This document shows positions 1 through 11,242 of a stretch of DNA of 64,000 nucleotides, one piece after another; the first letter of the stretch is position 1; each line of letters opens with the position of its first letter. This stretch comes from Sordariomycetes sp. S80-01Y (lineage: Eukaryota > Ascomycota > Sordariomycetes): NCBI GenBank assembly GCA_037042185.1, contig JAXQJY010000024.1, positions 310,001-374,000 on the forward strand. The letters are read 5' to 3'. Under the pieces are notes generated by a model that did no database searches, had not been told where the DNA came from, and saw only the letters and a program-made list of their open reading frames with translations. The position numbers and the translations under genes are program-made.

Positions 1-13
1 GACCCCCTCGACG

Positions 14-2454
14 ATGGCGGTTAATCGCATTAAAGGTGCCTTTCAGGTGCCTCGAAAGGGCGAAACATTCGAGCTGCGAGCGGGTCTGGTCTCGCAGTAT
101 GCCTACGAGCGCAAAGAATCAATCCAGAAGACCATCATGGCGATGACGCTGGGCAAGGACGTCTCGGCCCTGTTTCCAGATGTGTTGAAGAACATTGCGA
201 CGGGCGATTTAGACCAGAAGAAGCTGGTGTATTTATATCTCATGTATGCCTCCTGTGCCTGGGCGGTGCTGGGAGCACCGCAAGCTCGGGAGGAGCTCAT
301 ACTGACTGTACCAGGAACTATGCAAAGTCGCATCCCGACCTCTGCATTCTTGCCGTCAACACCTTTGTCCAGGACTCAGAAGACCCGAACCCACTGATAC
401 GAGCGCTCGCGATACGGACGATGGGATGCATTAGGGTGGATAAGATGGTGGATTACATGGAAGAGCCCCTAAGGAAGACGTTACGAGACGAATCGCCGTA
501 CGTCCGAAAGACTGCCGCCATCTGTGTCGCGAAACTCTTCGACCTGAGTCCAGCCATGTGCATCGAGAATGGCTTCTTGGAATCCCTGCAAGAGCTCATA
601 GCGGACCCCAACCCGATGGTCGTTGCCAACTCTGTCCAAGCTCTGTCCGAAATCAGCGAAACGGCGCCCGAAACGAGAGCGTTGATTATCACTCCCGCAA
701 CATTGAAGAAGCTCTTAATGGCACTGAATGAGTGTACGGAGTGGGGCCGTGTCACAATCCTGTCGACAATTGCCGACTACACAGCGGCAGACGTGAAAGA
801 GGCCGAGCACATCTGCGAGCGCGTTGCTCCTCAATTCCAGCACGTCAACCCCAGTGTGGTGTTGGCTGCTGTTAAAGTCGTCTTCACACACATGAGGTCT
901 GTCAACCCTCAGGTCGTTGCGGCGTACCTGAGGAAGATGGCGCCCCCCTTAGGTAAGTTTAAAGCGTGAGTAAAAAGGTAGCACGGGTCTAACGAGTGCA
1001 GTCACGCTTGTGGCATCCCAGCCCGAGGTTCAATACGTCGCACTACGCAACATTGATCTGTTGTTGCAAGCCAAGCCAGATATTCTCAGCAAGGAGATGC
1101 GGGTGTTCTTCTGCAAGTACAACGACCCTCCGTACGTCAAGTTGCAGAAGCTCGAAATCATGGTACGGATAGCGAACGAGAAGAATTACGAACAGCTCCT
1201 CGCCGAATTGACGGAGTATGCTCTCGAAGTCGACATGGACTTTGTGCGAAGAGCGGTGAAGGCGATTGGCCAAGTTGCGATCAAGATTGAGAGCGCCAGC
1301 GCCAAGTGTGTCCAGGCTCTCGAAGAATTGCTAGCCACCAAGGTCAACTACGTAGTTCAAGAGGTCGTGGTTGTGGTAAAGGACATCTTGAGAAAGTACC
1401 CTGGCTTCGAGGGCGTCATTCCAACGCTGTGCCAGCATATCGATGAGCTTGACGAGCCAGATGCGCGAGCATCTCTGATCTGGATCGTTGGCGAATACGC
1501 CGAGAAGATCAGCAATGCTGATGAGATTCTGGAGAGCTTCGTAGAGGGCTTCATGGAGGAGTTTGCTCAGGTATATCTCCCAGAACCAACCGACAAGACA
1601 TCTGCTAACAACACTAGACCCAGCTGCAAATATTGACAGCCGTGGTCAAGCTCTTCCTCAAGAAGCCCAGTAACACTCAGGGGTTGGTGCAGAAGGTTCT
1701 GCAATCAGCCACGGCGGAGAACGACAACCCTGACATCAGAGACAGGGCATACGTTTACTGGCGTCTTCTCTCTGGCGATCTCGACGTGGCCAAGAACATT
1801 GTCCTCACTCAGAAACCCACCATTTCCACAACCATGACCAGCCTTCCCCCTACCTTGTTGGAGCAGCTCCTTTCAGAGCTGTCGACCCTGGCCTCGGTAT
1901 ATCACAAGCCTCCGGAGTCATTCGTTGGCAAGGGGCGCTTCGGTGCCGACGAGATCCAGCGCGCTGCTATCCAGGAGCAACGGCAGAATGCGGCCGAGAA
2001 CCCCATCGCCGCCTCCGTGGCCCGTGCCAATGGCCAAGCCGCCAATGGCACCTCTGGCGGCCAGCAACAGAACAACGTCGAGAACCTTCTCGACATTGAC
2101 TTCGATGGCGCCGCCCCAGCTTCGCAAGAACAGAACAGCGCTAGCAACACACCCAGCCGGACAGCCAGCCCTGCCGTCGGTACGCCTTCGGGCGGCATGG
2201 CGGACATGATGAGCATGTTCGATGCGCCTCCGCCACAGTCCAGCGGCACACCTGCTCAAGCTCCACAGCAAAGCTCAAGCAATGGTATGAACGACTTGAT
2301 GGGCGGTTTCGACGGGTTGAACTTCGGCAGCGGTAGCCAGCAATCAGGAGAACCGCTGCCGGCAGCAATGCAGCTGCAGAACGCTCAAGGGGGCGCGCAG
2401 CCGCCGGCGCAGGGACAGAAGAAGGATAGCGATGACCTCTTAGGCTTGTTTTAG
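14..2454 (+). CDS. apl2: AP-1 complex subunit beta (beta-adaptin)
   Basis: Large subunit of the clathrin adaptor AP-1, which sorts cargo at the trans-Golgi and endosomes. Exons 14-243, 315-952, 1002-1570 and 1618-2454 join to 757 aa. Introns of 71, 49 and 47 nt are GT-AG with CTGAC/CTAAC branch sites, and each junction restores the conserved trunk ([34 protein letters not shown]). The N-terminus (MAVNRI..GAF..PRKGE) and HEAT-like trunk repeats fill about residues 1-580. A clathrin-box-like LLDIDFD lies in the hinge near 635, then a Gln/Ser/Gly-rich tail ending DDLLGLF. As in other fungal AP-1 beta chains there is no large C-terminal ear. The start fits the family; only 13 bases of upstream sequence are present. 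It is convergent with the BolA gene. Confidence 0.95.
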
Positions 2455-2703
2455 ATGGAACGTTTGGAGTACGGGGAGGCATGATGGGGCGGGCAAATAG
2501 TTGATAAAAAGCCACCGTAGGCGTATTGATATGACGATACATCTTTACTGCCTCATATCTCGGAGTCGCAATCTTCCAAACGAAGTTTCCAAGTTTATGG
2601 ATATGTTCGACGTATCCGTAAATGCCATCCTACCTGCAAACCCGTGGCTAGTGCGTGAACCAGAACGCCGAACCCAGCCTCACGTCGAAGTCAATGCTCC
2701 CGC

Positions 2704-3124
2704 CTATTCTTTCACGCCCTCGACTTGGCCGCCGACTGTCCCATCCATCGGAGGTTTGTCCGCCCCTTGGTCCTTCTCGTACTCGGTGGGGGTCTTGCAC
2801 TTGGCCGTCCAAGCATGTATCGCCGCAATCTCCTCCTTTAGCGCACTGTTGACCAACCGATGGCGCTTCAAGGAGTTGAGGCCCTGGAACTCGGGAGAGA
2901 CGATCAGAGTAGTGAATGCTTGGCCGCAGCCCCCTATACATATCGTAAGCACAGCTTCGTCTTCAGAGCTCGGTCTTTCGCTTCGCGCCGTCGGATGTGG
3001 TGGGGGAAGTTTGCAGTGCCGTATAGGGAGATGACATACCCGACATGTCAGTGACCTCGACGTGAGTCGCCTTAAGGCGCTCGATTATCGTCTCTCGGAG
3101 AGACGCGTCTGTTATTTGCGACAT
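2704..3124 (-). CDS. FRA2: BolA family protein (BolA2/Fra2 type)
   Basis: Small BolA-fold protein. Relatives of this type pair with cytosolic monothiol glutaredoxins to bind a [2Fe-2S] cluster and signal iron status. Exons 3040-3124 and 2704-2933 on the minus strand join to 104 aa. The 106-nt intron removes a frame break and rebuilds DMSGGCGQAF. Visible are the loop Cys (GCGQ, residues 30-33) typical of the BolA2/Fra2 branch, the RHRLVN helix with the invariant His, and the C-terminal EIAAIHAWT..C motif. The tail after about residue 80 is acidic and looks disordered. No mitochondrial presequence is seen, which favours Fra2 over the mitochondrial Bol1/Bol3 types. It shares a 186-bp divergent promoter with the NIF3 gene. 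Confidence 0.9.
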
Positions 3125-3310
3125 TGGGAATGGTAGGCTGTTGTTTGGAGGTTGCAGTTTGGGAGGGAAAGATGAGATTGATTAGATGTGCGGGGACAGT
3201 GCGCCTAAGCCTGAGCTGGTACCGTATGAGCTCATGGCTCGCGTTGCGGCCGAGACCCTGAAGCTTTCGGCCCCAGATCTGCGACGACGAATATCATCCA
3301 GCGCTCAGCG
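3125..3310. promoter_or_regulatory. Divergent promoter, BolA / NIF3
   Basis: 186 bp lie between the BolA start codon (minus strand) and the first NIF3 start (plus strand), so both genes must share control DNA or have overlapping promoters. No clear TATA box or known factor site was identified. Confidence 0.5.
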
Positions 3311-4492
3311 ATGAAGACTTTGACCCATTTTTGCAGGTCAGCAGCCATTTATCAAACCTTTAGACCCAGAACGACAACGTTCGCTCCGTCTGCAACGAGA
3401 AAGTCTGCGGTCCTACAGTCTGGCAGGGCTTGCTCATCTCATCACAACCAGCCGAACTTCTCAAGCCTACCCTCCAAGATGGCTGAGATAGGAGCTTGGG
3501 GTGCCTGGCAGGTTGAGCCTGCCGGGTTTACGAAACATGTCGTCAACTCCATGAAGAAGCTGTAAGCTGTCTTTCACCTGTCTATAAAGGTTACATCTGG
3601 CTCAATCTTTAGATACCCCGAGGAACTGGCAGACCGAAGCTGGGACAACGTCGGCCTCCTGCTCGGCAACTCGGAGACAGACGCGAAGAAGAGGAAGCCC
3701 ATGGTCATGGTCACGAACGATCTTACTTTCCAGGTCGCTGTCGATGCCATTGGACAGGGCGTCAGCGTCATCGTCAGCTATCGTGCGCGCTCCATCTTCG
3801 CTTGCATGTGGCTACGCTGACTTTTCTCAGACCCCTTCATCTTTTCTGGCCTCAAATCTATCACGCACAATGATCCGCAGCAGACGACTCTCATTCACCT
3901 GGCACGCGCCGGCATTGCGGTCTATTGCCCTCACACAGCTGTCGACGCCGCGCCCTCGGGGTTGAACACGTGGCTCGCAGACGTCGTTTCCGGACCTCAC
4001 GAGAGCAAACGCTCGGTCGCTATTCCTTGCTCAACCGCGCCTGAATCGCATTCCCCCGCGGGCTACGGAGCTATCGGTCATTTTGAGGGTGACCAGGAAG
4101 GAATCCCTCTAGTTGACGTCCTGCGCCGTCTGTCAGAGAAGCTCGGTGGTTTGAGGCATCTCATGATTGCCCAGCCCATCGGCGCGAGCGTCAAGACAAC
4201 CAAAGTCAAGAGCTTTGGCGTTTGCGCGGGCAGCGGCTACGACGTCCTCAAGAAGGCAGACGTCGACCTCCTCGTCACTGGCGAGACCAGCCACCACTCC
4301 GCCCTCAGGGCGATACAGCAGGGCAAAACACTCGTTCAAGTCTTCCACAGCAACTCGGAGCGCGCATATCTGCAGCAGGTCCTGAGACCCCAGCTGGAGG
4401 CGGACCTGAAGAAGAGTGTCCCCGAAACAGAGGTCGTGGTGAGTGAGTACGACAAGGATCCCTTCACAATCCTTGATGTAAATGAGCTGTAG
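3311..4492 (+). CDS. NIF3-like protein (DUF34 / NIF3 family)
   Basis: NIF3-family metal-binding protein. The family is conserved from bacteria to man but its reaction is unsettled. Exons 3311-3561, 3613-3782 and 3831-4492 join to 360 aa. Introns of 51 and 48 nt restore KKLYPEELADRSWDNVGLLLG and SYHPFIFSGLKSI. Family hallmarks are the N-terminal WDNVGLLLG, a Pro/His-rich YHP metal region, and GETSHHSAL near the C-terminus. The first 56 residues contain no Asp or Glu and many Arg, Ser and Thr, so they look like a mitochondrial presequence. A second in-frame ATG at 3479 would give the family-length protein without it. The stop is 58 bp from the convergent VPS51 stop. Confidence 0.9.
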
Positions 4493-4550
4493 TACGTGGC
4501 TGGCGGTAGATGTACAAATAGAACCAAGGGTATCATACGCCTCGCTGAAA

Positions 4551-5454
4551 TCATTGTCTATCCTCCGACGCTCTCGCAGAGCTGGGGAGGCTCTCACTTT
4601 TTGGTCGCAAAGCGGCATCCCCCTCTTCTAGGCATGCCTGGACCTCGTCACCTCCCAATCCCCTCTCCTGCCACGATACCAGCAAATTTCGGGGCATCTC
4701 CCAATGTTGCCTCGCCTGCTCCATCTTGCCCTCCTCGACTAACATCCGTAACCGCTCTGGCGCGCCGAGAGCCTCGGCGGCAAGTTCTTTTGTCCGCCGT
4801 CGTCTTCGTTCGGCTTCCCGCTTTTTACCCTCCTCCGACTCAGGCGATGGGATGGACTCGCGGAGCGACTCTCGTATCGAGGAAGCCTGGCTGTATATTT
4901 GAGCGATCGCAGGATCAAGCGTCGAAGCCATTGGATTTAAAGGATCCATGTTGGCCCTCATCTAGTCCACATGTTAGTCTTTATATCACGACAAATTACG
5001 AGCCTTAATATACCTTGCGAATGGTCTCCGTCGCTGTGATCAGCTTGCTGTAGTTATCGTACACCAGCGCCTTCTTCTCTGCATCCAACGCCCTGACCTC
5101 CCCCAAAACCCTGGTGTACAGCCTCAGCAGCTCCTCCAGGCTACTCTCCTTGGCGACCCGCGCAACATATTCGTCGGTGTCGAAGTCTTCCGCATCGAGG
5201 TCGCTGCTGGGTACTTCGGAGTCGGGGAGCTCGATCCGAGGGGGTGCGGCGGCGCGGAGGTTGTAGTACTCGCGGAGAGCGGCGCGATGGGAGCGCTTGT
5301 TTGTGGTTGCGGATGAGGACTGCGAGGGAGGAGGATGGGCAGTGGTGTTGACTGGCGAGGTTACGCTCGAGCGGACGGTGTCAAGGGAGGGACGGTTGCT
5401 TGATGTTGGGGTGCGACGCAGGGAGTGATCGCGGGGAGAGGCGATTGTTGACAT
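4551..5454 (-). CDS. vps51: Vps51-like GARP/EARP tethering subunit
   Basis: Small subunit of the GARP complex, which tethers endosome-derived vesicles at the trans-Golgi. Exons 5014-5454 and 4551-4961 join to 283 aa. The intron is 52 nt (GTATAT...CTAG) and phase 0. The Ser/Pro-rich N-terminus leads to the family signature RAALREYYNLR near residue 60. Next come an acidic Asp-rich link, the helical LEELLRLYTRVLGEVRALDAEKKALVYDNY segment (about 105-135), and TATETIRK-MRANMDP across the junction. The rest is Lys/Arg/Glu-rich coiled-coil-like sequence. Length matches fungal Vps51 rather than the long animal form. Confidence 0.9.
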
Positions 5455-5919
5455 TATAAGCGAATTGACAAGAGGGACTGCGGTCTCAGTGTGATAGCCG
5501 ATGTTGTATTCCTGAAGATGGAGCAGCCGACGTGGAGCTATCGTACATGATGCTGACAGAATACAACGGGCAGGCTTTGAGTCAGCTCGTCTGCCGCCTC
5601 TCTCCCGTTTCCAGCAGACGCTTGAGTCATGTAGAGAACCTCGAATATGCGAAGCCCTGTTGACTTAGCACACGTCGCATCGTGTTCGGCTGACGTAGTC
5701 CCAGATGCCACCAAGTAGATGTTGTCAGGCGTCATTACCGAGTCCGGGGGTGTTAACAGGATTGTGCGGAAATCGACTAGTTGTTTGCTAGTGTAGCCGA
5801 ACCCCGAGCACTTACTCGTGGCTTCCCTGACCTCAGCTTTTCGACCTCATTCCTCCACAGTCAAACATCTGGGTCGAATTGACTGAAAACCAACGGCATG
5901 ATAAGGGGGAACTGAGACC
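5455..5919. other. Intergenic, divergent upstream regions
   Basis: 465 bp between the Vps51 start and the start of the first Zn2Cys6 regulator. It must hold both promoters. No RNA gene, repeat or credible ORF was seen. Confidence 0.6.
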
Positions 5920-8433
5920 ATGTCTACAAGAGAAAGCCTGGGAAGAACTGAGAGTCGCTCCCCCGCGCACTCTACTTCGGCACGAAAACGTGCCGCGCCT
6001 GGCACCGCAACCTCCTCAGCAAGCTCAAGCCTAGCATGTAAGAAATGCCGGGCGCGCAAAGTCAAGGCTAGTCTCCGATCAATACCCCCTGGCCTTCAGA
6101 CATTGACACAAAATTGCAGTGTGATGCCGCTTTCCCGGTTTGTTCTTGCTGCGCTAAGGCTGGCGTGCCATGTGTTGTGGCAGATTATACCACATCCAGA
6201 GACTACACTCGAAGTGAAGTCAGCGCCTTGGAGGAGCGTCTGCGTCAACTCGAGTCTGCCCTTGGTCATCCAAAAGACGCAGCGCCTGAGCGTCCGATGC
6301 GCCGGAGACGGCAGCGCACGTCTTTCTTCTCCCGAGATGGAGACGCGCTGAGCAACGGGCCGTCTCCAGCTCGTTATGTTGGCCGTGAGGCAGGAGTCGA
6401 GCAAGTTCGTGGTCCTAAGTCTGAGAAACATGCTAACATCTAATCTGCAGCTTCTTTCAGCCCCTTTTGGAGGCAATCCGAAAACAGTCGCCAGCCTCTC
6501 CCAATCTCGGGGGCATGTCTGCTGCTCAGCTTCAAGCTTCGTCCATAGTATACCATGAGCCACATGCTCTGCCTAGCCGAGAAGAAGGCCTCCGTATCGC
6601 AGCTTCCTAGTGAGTCATTGCATTGAAATAGCTGAGCAACAAGATTGACGTTCTTAGTCTGCGAGAATTCCATGTCGCTCATCAATTCCTGGATGCGGCT
6701 GACATAGCTTCGTTGTTTTCGCGGATCTGGAGTGCGGACACAGCGCCTTCGACAGGCCAGCTCAAGCGAGAGAAATCCCAAGATATTTTCACCGCCAACA
6801 TGATCATGGCAATCGGCGCAGTCGGAATGTTTCGAGCTGGCCGGACCTCTTTCCACCCCTTTGGTTTCTTCACCGCGGCTCTCCTAGCCAGTCCACCATC
6901 GGAGTTCAGCTTTGGAGCGATTCAAGACGTGGAGAATCTGCTGCTGATTGCATACTTTGGCATTTTTTTCAATATTGGTAATCCGGCCTCTTCACGCTGA
7001 AGGGTCGAAATGCTGACGTCAATGTAGGGTGCTCGATCTGGGAGCTTTCGCGACTTTGCACCAGAATCTGCGTCGAGCTGCAGCTGCACAAGGCGGATTC
7101 AGAGCCTTCAATGTCGAGTGGTCAAATTGATAGAAGACGAAGGGTGTTTTCAGAGGTTTATTGCCTGGATAGGTTTTCGTCCATGACACTCGGCCGGCCC
7201 TTCGCCATCGATGATACTGTCATCACTACCGAGGAGGCTCAAACGCCGCTTCTCGGAGATCGCCTGGATCCTCTTCACGTGGATGTTTCCTTCATACAAG
7301 CCGGCTGGCCAAGCTATGATGAGGCGAATGACAGGAGGCTCAGCAATCACCTCTTAGCTTTGTCGCGCATTACCTCAGCGCTACACCGGTCACAACAGAC
7401 GAGTGGATCGAGAGCGCGGGAGTCTGACACGCCAGATATGCCACGCGGTACGAATTTCACGACCCATAACAGCTACCGCTTGCTGTTTAAGTTGAGAGAA
7501 GATCTAGAACACTGGCACAACACGGCCCCCCGCTTCGACAGACCTCATTGCCTGTATCAGTGTCCAGAGTACTTCGATCTATGCTTTCAGAAGGAAAAGC
7601 TGTACCTCATCAGGGTTGCTATCGACAGGAATCCGGTGCGAGGGGGCCTTCCTCCGCCATATCTCCTCGCGCCTTGCCTAGATACGGCTCACAGAGTAAT
7701 CAGGCTTTTTGACAACTTGCGGCGTAAGAATCTAGCGACGTGCACACGCTCGAACACCCACCTCGTTTTTACCACCAGCTTGATCATTCTCTTTCTGGCA
7801 TTTGCTCAGGTTCACCCCCAATACCGAAGACGGGAACCGGAGCTCAAGAGCACATCACGGGTCGACGTGGGCACCTGGTGGGCTGGACTATTAGAAGAAG
7901 AAACAACACCCACCCAAGCAGAATCTTTAGAGGTTCTGGGCATGGCCAGCACTACGCTCGATTGGTTGGCGGACAACATGCCCGACATGACGCCATACGC
8001 ACAATTTCTGGACATACTACGCCAAGAACTTTCTAAAGAGATATACAAGAACTCTTCTACCCAGATCGCGCAAGCCGACGGCGCCCAGCCAACAGTCCCG
8101 CTGCAGCCGGTGACAACGGACCATCGGCTATTGACAGATCAGGCGGCATATCCTTTGGACGAAGAGATACCAAGCCAGACATTCCTGCATCCCAGGGAAG
8201 CTCAGAGCGCCAGCCAACTCAACGGACACGAGAACCTCGCCATGCCACCTCAAGGACAAGGTATAAGTCCCGAGGGCTTCCTTTTTGATCTCTTTCCGGT
8301 GGAGGACTTCACTCAGGATGGGACCGGCATGCAGCCAATGATGGCGTCATGGCCTTTCTCACAGATGCCTTGGATGGAATCATTCAACACAGAGTTGTCA
8401 GGATATGATGCAGACTTTTCGCAATTTCCATGA
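5920..8433 (+). CDS. Zn2Cys6 fungal transcription factor (cluster regulator 1)
   Basis: Zinc-cluster regulator. Five exons (5920-6066, 6120-6404, 6461-6609, 6658-6977, 7028-8433) join to 768 aa. The zinc cluster has Cys at 40, 43, 50, 57, 60 and 67, so the CX2CX6CX6CX2CX6C spacing is correct only if intron 1 (6067-6119) is removed. That intron starts with GC rather than GT. A short coiled-coil linker (EVSALEERLRQLES) follows. The middle-homology domain runs from about 150, including FHVAHQFLDAADIASLF and FNIGCSIWELSRLC, each rebuilt across a splice junction. Intron 2 has an earlier AG at 6450, but only the AG at 6460 keeps frame. The gene converges on the dehydrogenase (31 bp between stops), which suggests but does not prove a cluster role. 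The target is unknown. Confidence 0.88.
6067..6119 (+). other. Probable GC-AG spliceosomal intron
   Basis: 53 nt, GCTAGT at the donor and TTGCAG at the acceptor. It splits the zinc-cluster codons between KVK and CDAAF. No GT donor nearby keeps both the frame and the required six-residue gap between the second and third Cys. Confidence 0.7.
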
Positions 8434-8464
8434 AATTGTCAGGCCTATGTAAACCATGTGCTTC

Positions 8465-9539
8465 CTATAAGACAGAACCTTTGCTCCACCCGCTGAGACC
8501 TTCTTTAATCATAAAGTCATATACTTGATCGGTGGCACCATTCGTGGTGGCAATCTGTGTTTCGTCGGTTGCGGCAGCAATATGCGGCGTTCCGACGAAG
8601 CCCTTGCAGTTCCAAAGGCGCTCGTAGCGAGAGCGCGGTGGCGGCTCTTGGGCATGGCAGTCGAACCCTGCGCCCGCGATAATGCGCTCCTCGAGGGCAA
8701 CAGTCAGGTCGTCCTCGTTGACGATGCCGCCTCTGGCAGTGTTCAGTACGATGGCGGTTGACTTCATCTGCTTCATCTGAGGCAGAGAGATCAGCCCATC
8801 CGTGGCTGTTGTCAAGGGCACATGGACCGTAACGACATCCGCTGCGACTAGAAGCTCGCTGAGGTCATGCACCCGCTTGTGAGGGATCTCATCCCAGCCG
8901 GGACTCTCTGGCGGGAAGTAGGGATCATATGTTATCAAAGGGGTGCGCAAGCCGTTGTGGAACATGCGAGCCGTCTCCCGACCAATATTTCCCATCCCGC
9001 TATTCTCCATCAGTTAAGAAGGTTCACATGATTACACCTACTTACATGACGCCAAGTGTCTTGCCCATCAACAGCATGCCCGATACCGTTTCCTTGCGGA
9101 TGACCTCGCCTTGGACCTTCTGCCTGATCACCATCTGGGGAATGTCACGCGCCACGCTGAAGGCAAGGGACAAGGCCATCTCAGCCACGGCGGTGGCGTT
9201 GACGCCGGGAGTGTTGAAGACTTTGACGCCGCGCTTCTTGCAGGCCTCGACGTCGACCTTCTCGAGACCAACACCCTGTTTGCCGATGGCGCGCAGCTGC
9301 GGCGCGGCAGCCAAATCCTCATCTTTAATGTAGTAGTCCTTGATGAGGATGGCGCTGGCGTGCTTGCGCCATTCCAGCGCCAAGGGGTCAGTGTGCAGGA
9401 CGCAATCAAACAGAGACTGAGCGTGCTCGACGGCCTTGGGGTGGAACTCGCTGAGGATGAAGAGACGAGGCTTCCGCTGGGAGGTAAATGGCCCCGGTGA
9501 GGAGACAGGGGACGTGTCCTCGGTATTGTGAGGTGCCAT
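8465..9539 (-). CDS. D-2-hydroxyacid dehydrogenase (SerA-like)
   Basis: NAD(P)-dependent D-isomer 2-hydroxyacid dehydrogenase, interconverting a 2-oxo acid and a D-2-hydroxy acid. Exons 9046-9539 and 8465-8999 join to 342 aa; the 46-nt intron falls inside the nucleotide-binding loop (LGVI-GMGNIG). GxGxxG is at 166-171. The catalytic triad is visible as Arg254 (NTARGG), Glu283 (HAQEPP) and His304 (GTPHIAAAT). There is no C-terminal ACT domain, so a serine-pathway phosphoglycerate dehydrogenase role is less likely than hydroxypyruvate/glyoxylate-type or other hydroxyacid metabolism. I chose the ATG at 9539 (MAPHNTED); the open frame runs about 32 codons further up without another ATG that I can confirm. 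It sits next to the divergent HpcH/HpaI aldolase, which suggests a shared catabolic path. Confidence 0.88.
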
Positions 9540-10257
9540 CTCGACGCGTCCGTTTGAATGACTGGGGTTGAGCCTATCTCGAGCCAGGCGGATGGAAGTT
9601 ATAAGAAGACTTTGATGACACCCTTCTTCAAGCACATGAATGAGATGGGCGGCTTTCGGTATCGGAAAAGTCGGACTGAGGATGGTCGAGTCGGCCAGTC
9701 AAGCCACGAAGCAACAATGCTATGTCAAGGCCGGGAACCATCAAGTGTCACCTCCAGAACACCTCTCGACTGCCACGATCCAGAGCCGATTTCCGCAGCT
9801 CTCGCGTCGGCCCCGGACTGCGGTGCTCGCGCTGCCGTCCGGTGTTGTGCTATTGGTCAGAAGCCGTCGCGACGGGGCCGATATGCCAGGCGGACGAAGG
9901 ACCGAGAGTCTCGTCCACCTTCTGGTCCCTCGAGAGGCATCACGCGACCCCGTAAAGACTGCCCAGAATCGGAAGTCTAGCTGCAGAGCATCATATTGGA
10001 TACTTTGACGCATTGGAAAATGGGGTTCTTCACGTTGTCGTGTTGGAGACTCGATCCACCCCGAGGTTCGGCGTCGCAATGGAACCGTGGCGTGGACAGC
10101 ATGAGCCTTTTCATCCAAGCATTAAAACCATCTTGAGCCTCGTGAACATGTGAGGGGTAGCCTTGATGAATTGCTCCTGATCGAATTGCGCTATCCGACA
10201 TATCACTATATCTGTCGTGGTCAATTGAAAGACTAACTATTCCTCATCGTCGGCACA
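9540..10257. promoter_or_regulatory. Divergent promoter, dehydrogenase / aldolase
   Basis: 718 bp with no credible gene, between the two enzyme starts. It contains a direct repeat TCGGA-N4-TCGGA at 9662-9675 and several other CGG triplets, the half-site bound by many Zn2Cys6 factors. Control by either neighbouring regulator is inference. Confidence 0.5.
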
Positions 10258-11165
10258 ATGTCCTGTCCAGCAAACAACCTGCAGGTGCAGGCGCAAAAGA
10301 AGGAGCTTTGCAAGGTAAAATCCACTATATCCCTGACCACAAGCTATTCAAAATACTCACAAGGCGGCAGCTCTTCGGTGTGCGTCTGGTCGCAAACACA
10401 GCCATCGTTCAACTCGCCGCCAACGCCGGCTTCGACGGCCTCTTCATCGAGCTGGAGCACTCTACCCTGTCCATCAACGAGGCGAGCAACCTCTGCACGG
10501 CTGCTTTGCTGGCGGGCATCACGCCCTTTGTGCGCGTGCCCTACCAGTGTGGCTATGGCTTCGTGCAGAGGATCCTGGACGGCGGCGCCATGGGCGTCAT
10601 CTTCCCTCACATCCACAACAAAGGTACGCCGCTCACATCACCTTGCGCAGCCAGAAGGCAATCCGCTGATCATGTGTTCCTAGATGATGCTGCAAGCGCC
10701 GTAAGGATCTCAAAATACCCTCCTCAGGGCTGCCGTTCGGCAACCGGCCAGCTTCCCGTCTTCGGGCTCCGTCCCACGCCCCTGGCGGACGTCATCGCCA
10801 CGAGCAACGCGCACGCCTCGACCGTCATGCTCATGATCGAGACCAAGGACAGCATCGACAACATCGACGAGATCGCCGCCGTTCCAGGGGCGGATGTCCT
10901 CCTCGTCGGGTCCAACGATCTGTCCATCGAGCTGGGCTGCCCCGGTCATCACAGGTCGGACGTCTTCAAGAAGGCCCTCGAGGCGATCAGCGCTGCGTGC
11001 AAGAAGCACGGTAAGGTCATGGGACTGGCGGGCATATATGATAACCCCGAGCTGCAGAGCTGGGCGGTCAAGGAGTTGGGTGTTGCGCTTATGCTTGGAC
11101 AGCAGGACTCGGGGCTGCTGGCTAATGCGGGCAAGCAGTGTGTTCAGGCGCTGGGGGCGCTATAG
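10258..11165 (+). CDS. HpcH/HpaI family aldolase
   Basis: Class II (divalent-metal, pyruvate-type) aldolase of the HpcH/HpaI family, which cleaves 4-hydroxy-2-oxo acids to pyruvate or a relative plus an aldehyde. Exons 10258-10314, 10371-10623 and 10684-11165 join to 263 aa, the usual family size. Seen are the FIELEHS active-site segment (44-50), FVRVPY, the metal-binding MIET segment, and DVLLVGSNDLS. Intron 2 (60 nt) is in frame with no stop, so its retention would add 20 residues. The exact substrate cannot be read from sequence. With the adjacent dehydrogenase, permease and two regulators it suggests uptake and breakdown of an organic or sugar acid. Confidence 0.88.
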
Positions 11166-11242
11166 AAGCAGAAATAGACCAGATCAGAGTAGACAGCTTC
11201 AAATAGCGAACACGGGACAGGTGGTTAACTCTCTGCACCCTG

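Noticed and set aside
9540-9635. Upstream extension of the dehydrogenase
   Set aside because: The frame is open for 32 more codons, but the sequence is unlike the family and the ATG at 9539 is in good context.
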